Shown here: piece after piece, positions 36,345 through 46,589 of the stretch
Layout of the letters: each line of letters begins with the position of its first letter
Position numbering within the stretch: the stretch's first letter is position 1
Origin: Mya arenaria
Lineage: Eukaryota > Mollusca > Bivalvia > Myida > Myidae
Length of the DNA: 64,000 nt
Direction of reading: 5' to 3'
Assembly (NCBI RefSeq): GCF_026914265.1
Contig: NC_069126.1
Span: 34,639,225-34,703,224, forward strand
Translations under genes and position numbers: made by a program
The notes under the pieces: generated by a model
Seen by the model: only the letters and a program-made list of their open reading frames with translations
Database searches by the model: none
What the model was told of the DNA's origin: nothing

Positions 36345-36631
36345 TGCTCCAGTCAATTGTAAACACACACCCCCCCAAGCCCGGGGAATAGGGGGGACTT
36401 TGATTTTCAGTCCAGCCAACCCAGGGTAAAATCCCCGCCCTGCAGGGAAGAAATGATGTTAAAATACCCGCCAAAATGCCCCCGCACTGCTATATTTTGC
36501 GCCAAGACACAACCACCGCATTCACCCGGCACTGCAGGGACACCTAAATGATAAAAACACAGCCCTTTTCCCCGGCTATCCCCGGTTTACCACTGGACCT
36601 GGAGGGTCCAAGGCTACAATTGACTGGTGCA
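36345..36631. mobile_element. PIF/Harbinger-like MITE, copy 2, TTA target duplication
   Basis: It starts TGCTCCAGTCAATTGTAA and ends ACAATTGACTGGTGCA. TTA flanks both sides (36342-36344 and 36632-36634). The GC-rich interior is related to copies 1 and 3. Confidence 0.85.
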
Positions 36632-37202
36632 TTAATGCGATAAATGTGCATTTTTCTTTACTGCATAAAGGGAAAAGGTTCTTATCTCAATCCCCCTGCT
36701 CACTTTTTATTGCTTTTGCCATCAGAGATGTAATTTTTTTCAATGTATTAACATCAAGTAAATGAATATATTCATGAATGATTGACAGTATGAATGAATG
36801 AAAAGTAGCAATATTTCTTTAGATAGAGATCTCATTGTGTTGCTGTGATTGTTTAAGTAGATGTTTTTCATTTTCATAAGCTAAAAATGATATGCACACT
36901 AAATGAAACATAATTCTGCGTCATGTGTAGTAAGTTGTGATACTTGTTTGCAATTAATGCAATGTTTGCTTAAAAGAGCAAACAAAATGGGCGAATAGAT
37001 GCATAAAACAGTCCAAAGACCAATGAAGGTCAGCAGTTTTATTAGAAAATGAAATTATCTCAAAGCCGCAACAAACACGGCATGAAATAAATTCAATTCG
37101 GAAAGAAACAGTTCATCAATGAGCTATTGAAATAAACACTGATCATAATGTCATAACAAGCGAATGTTAATATCAAAGAGCAAGAAACATACTGGCAATT
37201 TA

Positions 37203-37340
37203 TTTCAGGGAAACCTTGACAAAAGTCTGGTTTATTTCCAAATTTATTGCCTCCAGTAATACATAATATGGCAATACTTGCATTGCTGAAAATCTGTCCA
37301 CAGCAGTAATGTCAAAAACCAGGTGGCATGGATGCATTCT
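37203..37340 (-). CDS. Exon-like segment, unknown protein
   Basis: On the minus strand a strong acceptor (T-rich tract, TATTTCAG) is followed by an open frame. It contains MHPCHLVFDITAVDRFSAMQ and VLPYYVLLEAINLEINQTFV, ending near a weak GTTTCC donor. Its exit phase (0) does not match the exon at 36110-36276 (entry phase 1), so either an exon is missed or the two are not adjacent. Family unknown. Confidence 0.3.
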
Positions 37341-37610
37341 GAAATACAAAAAAAGTCTGCAATTTGTGCTAATCTTACATATCCCATTTACAAGTGATTT
37401 ACACTGTTCAAAATCTAATTGTTCTAAACTGTAGTAACACAACTTCTTTATGACCAAACATATTGCTATTGAGCATTAGTACACAGTATGTACATTACTT
37501 TTTATTTTGTATGTCATGTTTCTTTGCCCCAATTTATGGAAATATTTTATAACAGGTTCAAGTTTTTTAAGTCCGTTACGCTTAAGATTTATCGAGTAGC
37601 TGGGGTCTTA

Positions 37611-37938
37611 TGCACCAGTCAATTGTAACCACGCCCCCCCCCCCCAGGTCCGGAGGTATACAGGGGATAGACGGGGAAATGGAAATAGGCCGTGCGTTTA
37701 CCTTTCAGGTGGCCCGCATTGCCGGGTGAATGCGGTGGTTTTGTCTTCGCTTTAAATATAGCGGGGAATGGGCCTTATCTAGGGTCCCTGGGCTGCAGGG
37801 GCATTTGGCGGGCATTTTACCATCTGTTCGTCCCCACCGGGCGGGGATTTTAGCCGGGGTTGGCCGCTGGACCAATGTCAAAGTCCCCACTATTTCCTGG
37901 ACCTGGGGGGGGGGGCGTGGTTACAATTGACTGGTGCA
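37611..37938. mobile_element. PIF/Harbinger-like MITE, copy 3, TTA target duplication
   Basis: The ends are TGCACCAGTCAATTGTAACC and GGTTACAATTGACTGGTGCA, perfect inverted repeats that continue into CACG / CGTG and C-run/G-run. TTA flanks it (37608-37610 and 37939-37941). A 3-bp TTA duplication is the PIF/Harbinger preference. The open frames across it on both strands are by-products of the GC-rich interior. Confidence 0.9.
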
Positions 37939-37941
37939 TTA

Positions 37942-38566
37942 TCGCATGCAGATTTGAGTGAATCGCAGAGGGTGTTTACAGTTTTTACTGTCAACAACAC
38001 AAACTTCTTTAGGCATCTCTTTTAGACTTTTTTACTAATTAACAAGCAGAAATTTTGAACAATGACAATGGCATTGTCAATAGGAATTAATTCTTCGCAA
38101 TTTCTATCCGATCAACAACTGTCAAACATCTAAATAGTATTGATATTGTAAAGCCTAAAATGACAACTAACTGTAAAGTGTGACCTTCGTATAGAATGGT
38201 AAACAATGCGTATGAGTATCTTTAATAAACAAGTGTAAAACAAAGTATATATCTCAGACAATCTATAGAAATATGTTTTATTTGTCTTTGTGAGTTTACC
38301 AAAAGTATTCATAGTAATTGTTCAAAAGCATATTTTGAATTATTTTAATAATTAGTGGGGCGCTATTTCGCATCTCATAGTTTAAAATTTCATGAATCTG
38401 TTTTCTTCCGTGTCGTCACGCTCTGATGATTTTGGTGTCCCAGATGCATGCGCTGAATATAGTTTATGAACAGAACAATACTGGTTCCATCACCTTTAAG
38501 ACTTTTTTTCAGGCTGATAGTATGTGCAACTTTTGAACGAAAGTAGTGCTATGTGTGACCGTTATA
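37942..38566. other. Non-coding stretch
   Basis: No gene or repeat recognised. Confidence 0.3.
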
Positions 38567-38600
38567 GGGCTCTGCCGAGCTTCGCTCGGTTTAGAGCCCG
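38567..38600. repeat. Strong hairpin at the end of a nested insertion
   Basis: GGGCTCT-G-CCGAGC, loop TTC, GCTCGG-TTT-AGAGCCC. Two perfect stem blocks (7 and 6 bp) are separated by a small bulge. The next bases resume the interrupted Helentron core (TATTATCCTTAATAC), so this hairpin is exactly at the right-hand junction of the nested insertion. That is as expected for a Helitron-type or hairpin-ended element. Confidence 0.7.
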
Positions 38601-38990
38601 TATTATCCTTAATACAAGATATGGCCCCTGATTGTCTTAGGTTAAAGTTTTAGGGCAGGATAAAGTTTAAGGGCAAGTTGGGATTTCACTTATAAGTCCA
38701 ATACCCTTCATTCAATTGACTTAATACTTCACACAATTGTTCAGGACCATCACACAATGTGGTTACATAACTCCATATTAACCTAAATACAAGTTATGGC
38801 CCCTGATTGACTTAGGTTAAAGTTTTAGGGCAGGTTAAAGTTTTAGGGCAAGTTGGGATTTTAATAAAATAACTTCTATACCCTTCATTCAATGCACTTA
38901 ATACTTCGCAGAATTATTGACAACCATCTTACAACAAGGAACATAATTCCATTTTAACCCTTAATACAAACTATGGGAATGCTTTTTTTA
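38601..38990 (+). repeat. Tandem core of Helentron-like element, right part
   Basis: It resumes TATTATCCTTAATACAAGAT and TTTTAGGGCAAGTTGGGAT, the same family as 26317-26765. The copies are more diverged and have internal duplications of TTAAAGTTTTAGGGCA. Confidence 0.8.
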
Positions 38991-39029
38991 ATTTTTCTTT
39001 TTATATCTTTTGAAAGGCACATTTTTATA

Positions 39030-40091
39030 TTCTTAACCACATTTTCATAAAGGGAAAACAAGTTATTTGAATAACTTGCGTCATTGTTCGGGCAGGCTGG
39101 TGGGAGGGCAGCGTCGAAATCACCTTATGAATCGAATAATTTTAGCTAGGTTTGACATAAATAGACCAAACTTGGTATATACGAAAAGTTTATGGATACC
39201 TTTTATGGGAATGCGTTTGAGGCCCCTAGGATCAAGGTAAAGGTTACTATTAATAGAAAAAGGGTTGGTATTAAATAACTTTTAAAAGTAAGGGTCTACA
39301 TATAGTGACCTTTCCTGAGATTGTGCTTAGTGCCCCTAGAGTTATGGTCTAGGTCAAGGTCACTGTTGCTAAAAATAGAAATATGCTTAGTACTGAATAA
39401 ATTAGGTAAGGGTTGACATAGTGTGAGCAAACTGGTATTTAGGATAAGGTTATACAGAGCTTTCATGGATTGCCTTTCGGCCCCCTAGGGTCAAAGTCAC
39501 TGTTACTAAAAATAAATTACTGTTTCAGTTATGGTTGACAAACTGTGACCAAACTTAATATGTAGGAAGAGTTTATTGAGGACTTTCATGGGATTGTGTT
39601 TGGGGCCCATGGAATCAAGGTCACTGCTACTAAAAATAGAAATATGCTTAGTACTGAATGACTCAAGTAAGGGTTGACATAGTGTGACCAAACTTGGTAT
39701 ATATGACAAGTTTATGCAGAGCTTTCATGGATTGCCTTTTGGCCCCCTAGGGTCAAAGTCACTGTTACTTAAAATAGATTACTGTTTCAGTTATGGTTGA
39801 CATACTATGACCAAACTCAATATGTAGGAAGAGTTTATGGAGGACTTCCATGGGATTGTGTTTGGGGCCCATGGAATCAAGGCCACTGTTACTAAAAATA
39901 GAAGAAAGCAGTTGAAACTGAATCCCTTCTACCAATCATTAAAAACCTGGTTTTGTCACATCGCGCTTCTTGTTCACTTTTTAATTTGATTGTTTTATTG
40001 TGTTTGACAGGCACATATTACATTGTTATTGTTTTTAACCTCTAAGTCAAAGCGGCGTAGTCGAGCGCGCTGTCATACGACAGCTCTTGTT
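39030..40091 (+). repeat. Second tandem block and 3' end of Helentron-like element
   Basis: Repeated words GGGTTGACATAGTGTGA (39407, 39672) and GGCCCCCTAGGGTCAAAGTC (39480, 39740) give a ~260-bp period made of two related halves. It ends GTAGTCGAGCGCGCTGTCAT then ACGACAGCTCTTGTT. The subterminal GTCGAG mirrors the CTCGAC of the left end at 26251. Confidence 0.75.
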
Positions 40092-40099
40092 TCTTAACT

Positions 40100-40441
40100 A
40101 GAAGTTGCAGAAAATTTTAATTTTGATTGTCAATGGGTTTTCTTTAAAATACTTTCAGTAAACGTGCATCCTGTCTTAAAAGACTAAATTGTTTGAAGTG
40201 CCTAGAGTAGGATGATATTTGATACAGGAGATATTTAAGAAATAGTTTTATGTGTTGTCCAAGGGTAATAACTTGTCCTCATTGGAGGTGTTTGTGCTAG
40301 AATTGTCCTCAGATGGAGGTCATTCACACTGCACTGTATTCAGTAGTTTTTCTTCCATGGTAAATTCCATAATGTATAGTCTTGTTCTGATTTTGATGCT
40401 TCTGTCACTTTTCAGTGATTTGATGTTTTTGTATTGCTACT
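40100..40441 (+). repeat. Duplicated intron segment (copy 2)
   Basis: Close match to 25530-25873: AACTAGAAGTTGCA, TTTAAGAAATAGTTTTATGT, GGTAATAACTTGTCCTCA, CATTCACACTGCACTGTATT. It leads into Asp-rich exon copy 3, but the acceptor TTGCAG has become TTGCTA, which would abolish normal splicing. Confidence 0.8.
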
Positions 40442-40523
40442 GGACAGTGCCATGATGTTGATACTGATGATGTGGATGCTGATGATATGGATGACCCTGT
40501 TGATCAACCAGGTACTGAAATAG
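40442..40523 (+). pseudogene. Asp-rich exon, copy 3
   Basis: Reads GQCHDVDTDDVDADDMDDPV then DQPGTEIG with no stop, so this is the only intact copy of the exon. It ends at a normal GTACAC donor. The acceptor dinucleotide seen in copies 1 and 2 is mutated; the AG inside TGGACAG (40446) might substitute but would shorten the exon. Likely part of the decayed SET gene. Confidence 0.5.
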
Positions 40524-41983
40524 GTACACTTATCTATCTTATAATATAAGATAAACGGATGCCTGTTATTTGATGTTTTCATGTATAGATTTGCCCTTGT
40601 TGTAAAAGAATTAGTCTTGGAATGTAGTTTTCATAACGGGTTCAAAGTGATTGGAATGAATGTATTCCATTTGGACGTCAATGTGTGTTCGACCAAATTC
40701 ATTATGTTAGCATATCAATAATGAAAGACTGAATTTTGAGGTGATGACTACGTCTAGTTATTTGCTTAACAAATAAGAAATTCAAACCACCAGGGATATT
40801 AAAATCAGTTTGACATCATTCTAGTCCTAGGTTGAAGGTCATTTTACAATCTCTGTTGTACATCATTGCATGTAAATAACATTATCATTAACTGAAATGT
40901 TTAATATATGTACCTGTATGTCACCGTTTTGTGCTTACAATCAGTAAAGCTGAATACCTTTTTTCAGTATTATGCTTACCACAGAACAAAATCAAAATAC
41001 CAGAGGTTCAAAAGACAATATACTATGTCATTTTGTTGCAACTAGTCTCTTTTAGCCTAGTTGTGTAGAGATAAAATGTCCCCCTATATGGAGGTCGGTG
41101 TGTGTGTGTTTGAGATAAATTATCTCCTGTATTAAAAACACTACACCTACAATATTACATAACCAGTAATGCATTTTAAATAATATGCTAGGCATCAAGG
41201 ACATTTGTTAATAATATAATAATAATCATAAAAGTAACTGGCCTCCATTGGAGGTGATATTTTTAGAAAAGTCCTCAGAAAGAGGTTTTGTTATTGCGCA
41301 TCAATTTCATTTAAATACCGGTAATACTTGTCAAGAGACACCTGTTTCATTATTAAAAATAGCATTAATTGTTAGCATCAAGAAACATAGTAGACCTATT
41401 TGCGTATATAATATGTTTTTGTCTCCATAGGTCAACTCGAAGCAGTCGTAAATGCTGGGATTGGCACAAACCATGTAAGAATCATATTGAAATTTGCAAC
41501 AATTAGAAATATCCATTCTTAAAGCAAATTTGATTTAAAAAGTGTTGTTTCTGCAAAGGAGTAAGTGCACTTTTGTGATCAGGCTTTTCTGTTGTCTCTC
41601 TTAGTGTACAATTAATTTTGTGTTACAACCATACTTGTAATCTTAAAAAAAACTTACTCAGTGTTTAACTTAACCAGAATGTGTGTCACGTTACTGATTA
41701 GTGTAGGAAGTTACAGTTAAAATATATAATTGTATATAACAGAAAGGCCTTTAATTGAATTTCTACCGATCAAATAAAATCCTTAAGTCAAACATGTTTA
41801 ACGTGGACTACAATGTATACTATATAGTACTGTACGACATTTTGCTCAGGTCAGTGCTACAGAAAAATGAGTTTGCTTACTGTGCCCATTTTATTGTACA
41901 AATTCAGAAATCAATTAATATTAAGGTTATCAGTGAAAACAAATCATCTTGAATACAGGTCATCTTTATTTATTGACTTGCAG
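40524..41983. other. Intron-like non-coding stretch
   Basis: Contains further ...CCTCCATTGGAGGTGATATT... motif pairs near 41240-41290 and a GTGTGTGTG run near 41099. No exon recognised. Confidence 0.35.
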
Positions 41984-42181
41984 AGGCAGAACAACCTAGT
42001 GATGATGATGGTGATGTTAGTGATGAGGATACCGATAACCATCATGTTGAAGGAAGTCATGATGGTTCTTGTGTTTCTGAATCCAGCAAGCACGGCAAGA
42101 GATGAACCAACTGCCAGTTGATGATTTCTGATGACAGCTCAGAGGCAATGAAGTCTACAATATTAAAAAAAAGACCTTTTG
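41984..42181 (+). pseudogene. Acidic exon of the decayed SET gene
   Basis: The acceptor GACTTGCAG and donor GGTATGA bound the exon. In the phase carried over from the Asp-rich exon it reads EAEQPSDDDGDVSDEDTDNH then SHDGSCVSESSKHGKR, followed by an in-frame TGA (42103-42105). After the stop the same frame continues NCQLMISDDSSEAMKST then ILKKRPF, so the stop looks like a mutation within the exon. The Asp/Ser-rich linker then Lys/Arg is consistent with a nuclear protein linker (inference). Confidence 0.5.
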
Positions 42182-42311
42182 GTATGAAAAGCTTGGTTTT
42201 TTTCCTGCTAAATGTGATGTAATTTACATTTTACCTTAATTACTGTTGATTTCATTGGAATAACAATAATAGTATTGCACTAAATTAACAGCTTTATTTT
42301 TATGGCCACTC

Positions 42312-42812
42312 AAGCACAGTGTGTGTATACCACGTGATAAATTGCGTCATAAATGCTACGTCGGAAGGCAAAGTTTTGATTTGAAAATAGACTTTAAACA
42401 AAGATATTTCACTTTTTATTGACCATTTTAAATGAAACATTGCGCAGTCTACGCAGCTTACGGAGCCCTGCCTTCGATCTTTTACCAGATTTTGATTGAG
42501 AGTTTAGTTTCTTTAAACACTTCGACAAACCGTTTTGCAATACGGCCGTCTGACGGAGCACTGTCAAAACATTATTTTGGAAACAGGTTTGTCGAAGTGT
42601 TTGATGAAACTATTGACTTTATCAAATTTCGGTAATAAAACAAATGCGGGGCTTTTTAAGCGGCATAGACTGCCCTTTGTTTCATTTAAAATGGTGTTGT
42701 GAAACAAAAGTTATCTTTGATTTAAGACTTTTAAGACATTTTAAGCAAAATGTTGCCTTCCGACGTAGCATATATGACGTAATTTATCACGTGGTATACA
42801 CACACCGAAGCA
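42312..42812. mobile_element. Foldback MITE with nested inverted repeats
   Basis: The termini CAGTGTGTGTATACCACGTG (42317 onward) and CACGTGGTATACACACACCG (to 42807) are inverted. Similarity extends about 60 bp to GCTACGTCGGAAGGCAA / TTGCCTTCCGACGTAGC. Further inside, AAACACTTCGACAAACC (42515-42531) pairs perfectly with GGTTTGTCGAAGTGTTT (42587-42603), and TTTTAAATGAAACA pairs with TGTTTCATTTAAAA. The element is flanked by AAGCA on both sides (42312-42316, 42808-42812). Almost the entire 491 bp can fold as one hairpin. Confidence 0.8.
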
Positions 42813-43026
42813 CTTTCAAGTCCTCCAAGTTTCTCCCTGTTGCAAATTCCTAGACAACTTCAATTGATAAAACATACATACATGTTTTAATATAGGATTA
42901 TATGTTTTATGATTATTTGTCCTAAAGAGGACTGTCAAGAACACACTATCATATTTTAGAGCTCAAAAAAGATGAAAATATAGTGATTTTTTTTGTCTAA
43001 AAATAGTCTGTATTTCTGTGTTTTAG

Positions 43027-43236
43027 GAGAAAAGAACTGCCACAGTCAGAACACCTTGGAGCAAGGCTGAAGAAGACGTGGTAGAAAATGGCCTTAAAAA
43101 AGTGTTTTAAGCTTAATACTCCACCAAAAATAAGTTAGAATGTCTTGAACTTATAAAGAAGTATCCAATTCTTGCCAGGCGATCAAGGACAATGGTGAAA
43201 GGGTACATTAGAACAAGTCAACTGGCCTTGCAATAG
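43027..43236 (+). pseudogene. C-terminal Trp/Glu-type DNA-binding-like exon, disrupted
   Basis: After the acceptor TGTGTTTTAG the frame reads EKRTATVRTPWSKAEEDVV and ENGLKKVF, then two close stops. It continues in the same frame with KNKLECLELIKKYPILARRS and MVKGYIRTSQLALQ before TAG (43234-43236). The pattern RxPWsxxE..V...L, then xKxEC...i...p.L..R....vK..v.. recalls the SANT/Myb-like C-terminal module of uncharacterised metazoan proteins (memory, not searched). A compensated +1/-1 slip around TTTTAAGCTTAAT would restore the reading. The entry phase also disagrees with the preceding exon, so the gene is probably dead. Confidence 0.45.
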
Positions 43237-43409
43237 GCTCATTAAAAAGCAAACAATTAAACAAATAGATACTTTAAATTATAGAATAGACTAGATTGCA
43301 TTTTGATTTCAGCTTTATAGCTGAATACCATCTGACAGTGATTGATATGTTCTTTGGATATTGTTCTATTTTGTTTTGTTTTTTAACAATTAAAAATTTG
43401 AATTTGAAT

Positions 43410-43600
43410 ATATGGTAATAACTTGTCCTCAGTTGGAGGTGATTTTGCTAGAATTGTCCTTGATGTTGGTGGTCATTTACACTGCAGTGTATTCAATTGT
43501 TTTTTTGTTCCATGGTAAATAATGGTGTATAGTATTGTTTTGTATTGAATGCTTCTGTCACTTCTCAGTGATGTGATGTTTTTCGTGTTGATGGATAAAT
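43410..43600 (+). repeat. Duplicated intron segment (copy 3, partial)
   Basis: GGTAATAACTTGTCCTCAGT, TGCTAGAATTGTCCTTGA, CATTTACACTGCAGTGTATT and TTCTCAGTGATGTGATGTTT match the segments at 25690 and 40255. No Asp-rich exon follows here. Confidence 0.7.
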
Positions 43601-43798
43601 TGATGAAATGCAAATGAAATATCATCATGTATGAACATGTCAAACAAGAATGTTATAACTATCGTCTGTATGCTATCAAAACGTAAAGTTTTTGTTTTGT
43701 TGAATTGTATCTAGAGCATGGAAGAAGATTTGTTTATTACTGAAATTTGATATGCATTAATTTTTGTAAAAGAATATCTTGGTATTGTGATATGCCTT

Positions 43799-44017
43799 GG
43801 CACCTGTCAGGGCTGTGGGCATCATGCAGTTTTTTACCTAGTACAGTAACTAAATCACTTCATATTTAAATAAAACTTGGTAAAAATGTTGCCAGGGACA
43901 ATATGCATGTGTACAGCAAGGGGCATAACTCTGGCTTTAGATTGTATTGAGTTATGCCTCCTTTTCGAATGAGAACAAACAGACGAGCGCTGGTGTTCTC
44001 TTCATGGCGCTCTTGTT
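43799..44017 (+). mobile_element. 3' end of a Helentron-like element
   Basis: It contains CTTGGTAAAAATGTTGCCAG and GGGGCATAACTCTGGCTTTA-type words and ends with a hairpin (GAGCGC ... GGCGCTC) directly followed by TTGTT. The terminal GCTCTTGTT is shared with the other three tandem-core elements in this window. Confidence 0.5.
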
Positions 44018-46530
44018 GACCTTGGCAAGATCAAGGTTCAATGTTAAAATGAAGATATGTCTTGTAAGTTATTTTAACTAACAGGGGAAAGTCTGATAAT
44101 CAAGTTGAGAATTTAATAGCTTTAATAGTGATTGTTGTGTAAAATGAATTTCAACATATTTTATCAAATAAATAAATAGAAGTACGAATTCTGCTCTTTG
44201 GAGCTTAAAATTATCTACTATCCGGCTATTGATAATTATGCACTTATTTCACATATCCGGAGCATGTTATGTATCCGAGGTTCTTTTGACAAGTATTTGT
44301 ATCCTTGTGTCTGCATTATGCTGATTACTTAGTATTTATATATTCGTATTTAATACCTTTCTTGTAGTGATCAGCTATATCCATCCATCTGAAGTTTCTG
44401 TTCATTGACACTTTACTATTACAGTATTACAATCGGACCAATAAAATACTTATGAAAACTTTACTTTTTTTTGCTTACATTATCCTTGATGTATATGCAA
44501 ACATAATTCGGTGTCACATCCTTAAAGTGCAAAGGAGTTCAGTTTAGTTCCACAAGATGATGCGTTGTTCGCATTACATTACAATATTAGTCCCATGTAA
44601 CACACTTGCTGGTTCAGTTTTTTCAACGCAGTCGTTATCATACGCTAAAATAGCCATTAAAATTAAGGGCAGTTAGTATGACTGTCTGTTTTACCTCCAT
44701 ATATAAGAGTAACAATACGCAGAGGTTATATTTTTTGTAGAAAAGAAACAGTGAGAAAGATTATACCAGCTTGACCTATAAACGCACCGACAACATTTCT
44801 GTTCTGTAGTACCGTACGAATTCGCTGGATTGATACCCGTCGGTGTCGCTAAATTAGGCATTTTTCATGCATCAAAAATGCAAAAAGTATGGTAGGATCA
44901 TATTTCCAATGAATAGCAACAACAGCATAATAAAAGCATTACACAAATCCATTTAAACACCCTTTCCAAGTTCCATCCAAACCAACCAAAGCCTACTCGC
45001 CCAAGACAAAAAAAAACATGAATATTTCGAAGTAGCAAAGAGCCTCAACATTGCTTAACACTGGTGGATTGCCATTGATTTTCGTTGATAGACCAGTACT
45101 AAGATACATGAATGGCTCTGCATGATGGAAATTAACACAACTATTAACTGACGAGTCCGGGTGGGAGGGGGTGGGAGGGAACAAATTAATCCATGTGTAC
45201 TTCTTACGATCGTATCTAGGAACAATAATAGAAATGAAGTTTACAGTTAGGAAGAAAACAAACGGGGTATCTTTGGAAACGAACACATCAGGCGCAAAGG
45301 ACTCAAAATGACATTGGGCCCGCGGAAGGGTTGGGCTCGTGACACGCCCGGTTGTCCCCTCCTGTCGAGATTTTTTTTTCAATTGTAAGCATTTAAAGAC
45401 TCGATTTCAAGTGAGTTCAGGTTTTGTTTTCATGTTTTTCTCTAAACCTTTTTACGTTTCAAATAGTTGTTAGATCTAAAACTAATATCGTTTGGTAACA
45501 TTTATTCACTGAGAAAAAATTTATATATGATAAAACAGTAATACACATGTTATGGACACATTTGTAAGCACACATTTTATACTAGTATTTTCTATTTCTG
45601 TAAACATTCAAAATTTCATGGTGACCTGTATATTCAATATATTCAATATCGTGTCAGACTGGTATTATTCTATATGCGCGAAGCTTCATTTGAAATACAA
45701 TTTTTAAAAGAATCGTTATCAAATATTTGCGGCCCAATTGCCGTTACTAGCTAGAATATTGGGGCCGCGGCCACGGCTCCTTTGGACCCAGCTCCTACGC
45801 GCCTTAACATACTGAGAAAAGCTCGTACAAACATTACATGATTTTTCGAATAAGTGTAGAGCCCTCGAACAATGGATTTTTGAAAGTAAAAATGGGTAAT
45901 TTCTCTGCCTATAGTTGAGGCTGATATTTCTTAGTATCAAAGGGTCTGCAACCCTGCTATTATAATGAAGATAACTGGTTATTAACCTGCATTATTAAAA
46001 TAATCATACATAATTATATGCATGAATTTACATTACATGCACCCTGACGATGAATTACCAAAATATCGCTCCATTAAATAAAGTAACCCTTTGCCACGAC
46101 ACTGATAAACATTGGAGGATTGTACATAGCTAGTTTCATTATACATTTATGCTAGGTTTCACCATAAGTAGGACACTGAAGTATTTTAGGCTTTAGATAA
46201 TGTCAAAGATTCTAATGCTGGAATTTCTGATGCTTTGAAGCACAGTACCTATGGTTTTGGGTCACAAAGGGTACATTTTGGAAATAAAAATAATAAAAAA
46301 AAGATTTGCCGTCCAACCTATCCTTTTTTAAGGCAGGTGACCGGCGACAGAGCTTGATTGCCTACCAAAAACTTATACCTGTTAAGTTATTATAATGGGG
46401 TTAATATTTGCAATAAATACACATGTATCGACTTCGTATATAAACAAAAATCAATCGAGGCACGCGGTACTCGATAAATATGGTATATGCCAACGATCAC
46501 AAATTTCGTGCAACGCAACCTTGTACAGTA
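44018..46530. other. Long non-coding stretch
   Basis: No exon or repeat family recognised. The open frame 44993-45382 (minus, 129 codons) has no domain, no codon regularity and no splice context, so I do not call it. A GC-rich patch (GGGGCCGCGGCCACGGCTCC) lies at about 45761-45780. Confidence 0.3.
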
Positions 46531-46532
46531 AT

Positions 46533-46589
46533 CAATCGGAACACCTCGGCCGTCGTTTTATGGCGGAGATGGTCAGGGTGTTCCGATTG
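46533..46589. repeat. Perfect 13-bp inverted repeat
   Basis: CAATCGGAACACC (46533-46545) and GGTGTTCCGATTG (46577-46589) are perfect reverse complements around a 31-base spacer. Possibly the tip of a decayed foldback element. Confidence 0.7.

Larger units (their letters stand above)
26251..40091 (+). mobile_element. 13.8-kb insertion bounded by pearl/Helentron-type ends
   Basis: The left end AGCTCGACTCTTTGAAGAAT (26251) and right end GACAGCTCTTGT (about 40079-40090, preceded by the hairpin GCTGTC-ATAC-GACAGC) match the ends of the element at 23511-24707. The flanks prove the boundaries: 26220-26250 reads GATAAGCCTTGGAATATAG then TTTTT, and 40091 onward reads TTCTTAACTAGAAGTTGCAG. In the duplicated intron at 25499-25540 these two flanks are contiguous. 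The ~161-bp tandem core (TAAAGTTTTAGGGCAAGTTG) is present at 26317-26765 and again at 38600-38990, so the core is itself split by about 11.8 kb of nested DNA. Confidence 0.7.

Noticed and set aside
44993..45382. 129-residue frame on the minus strand
   Set aside because: Longest unexplained frame in that region, but no domain, no splice context, no repeat relationship and uneven composition.
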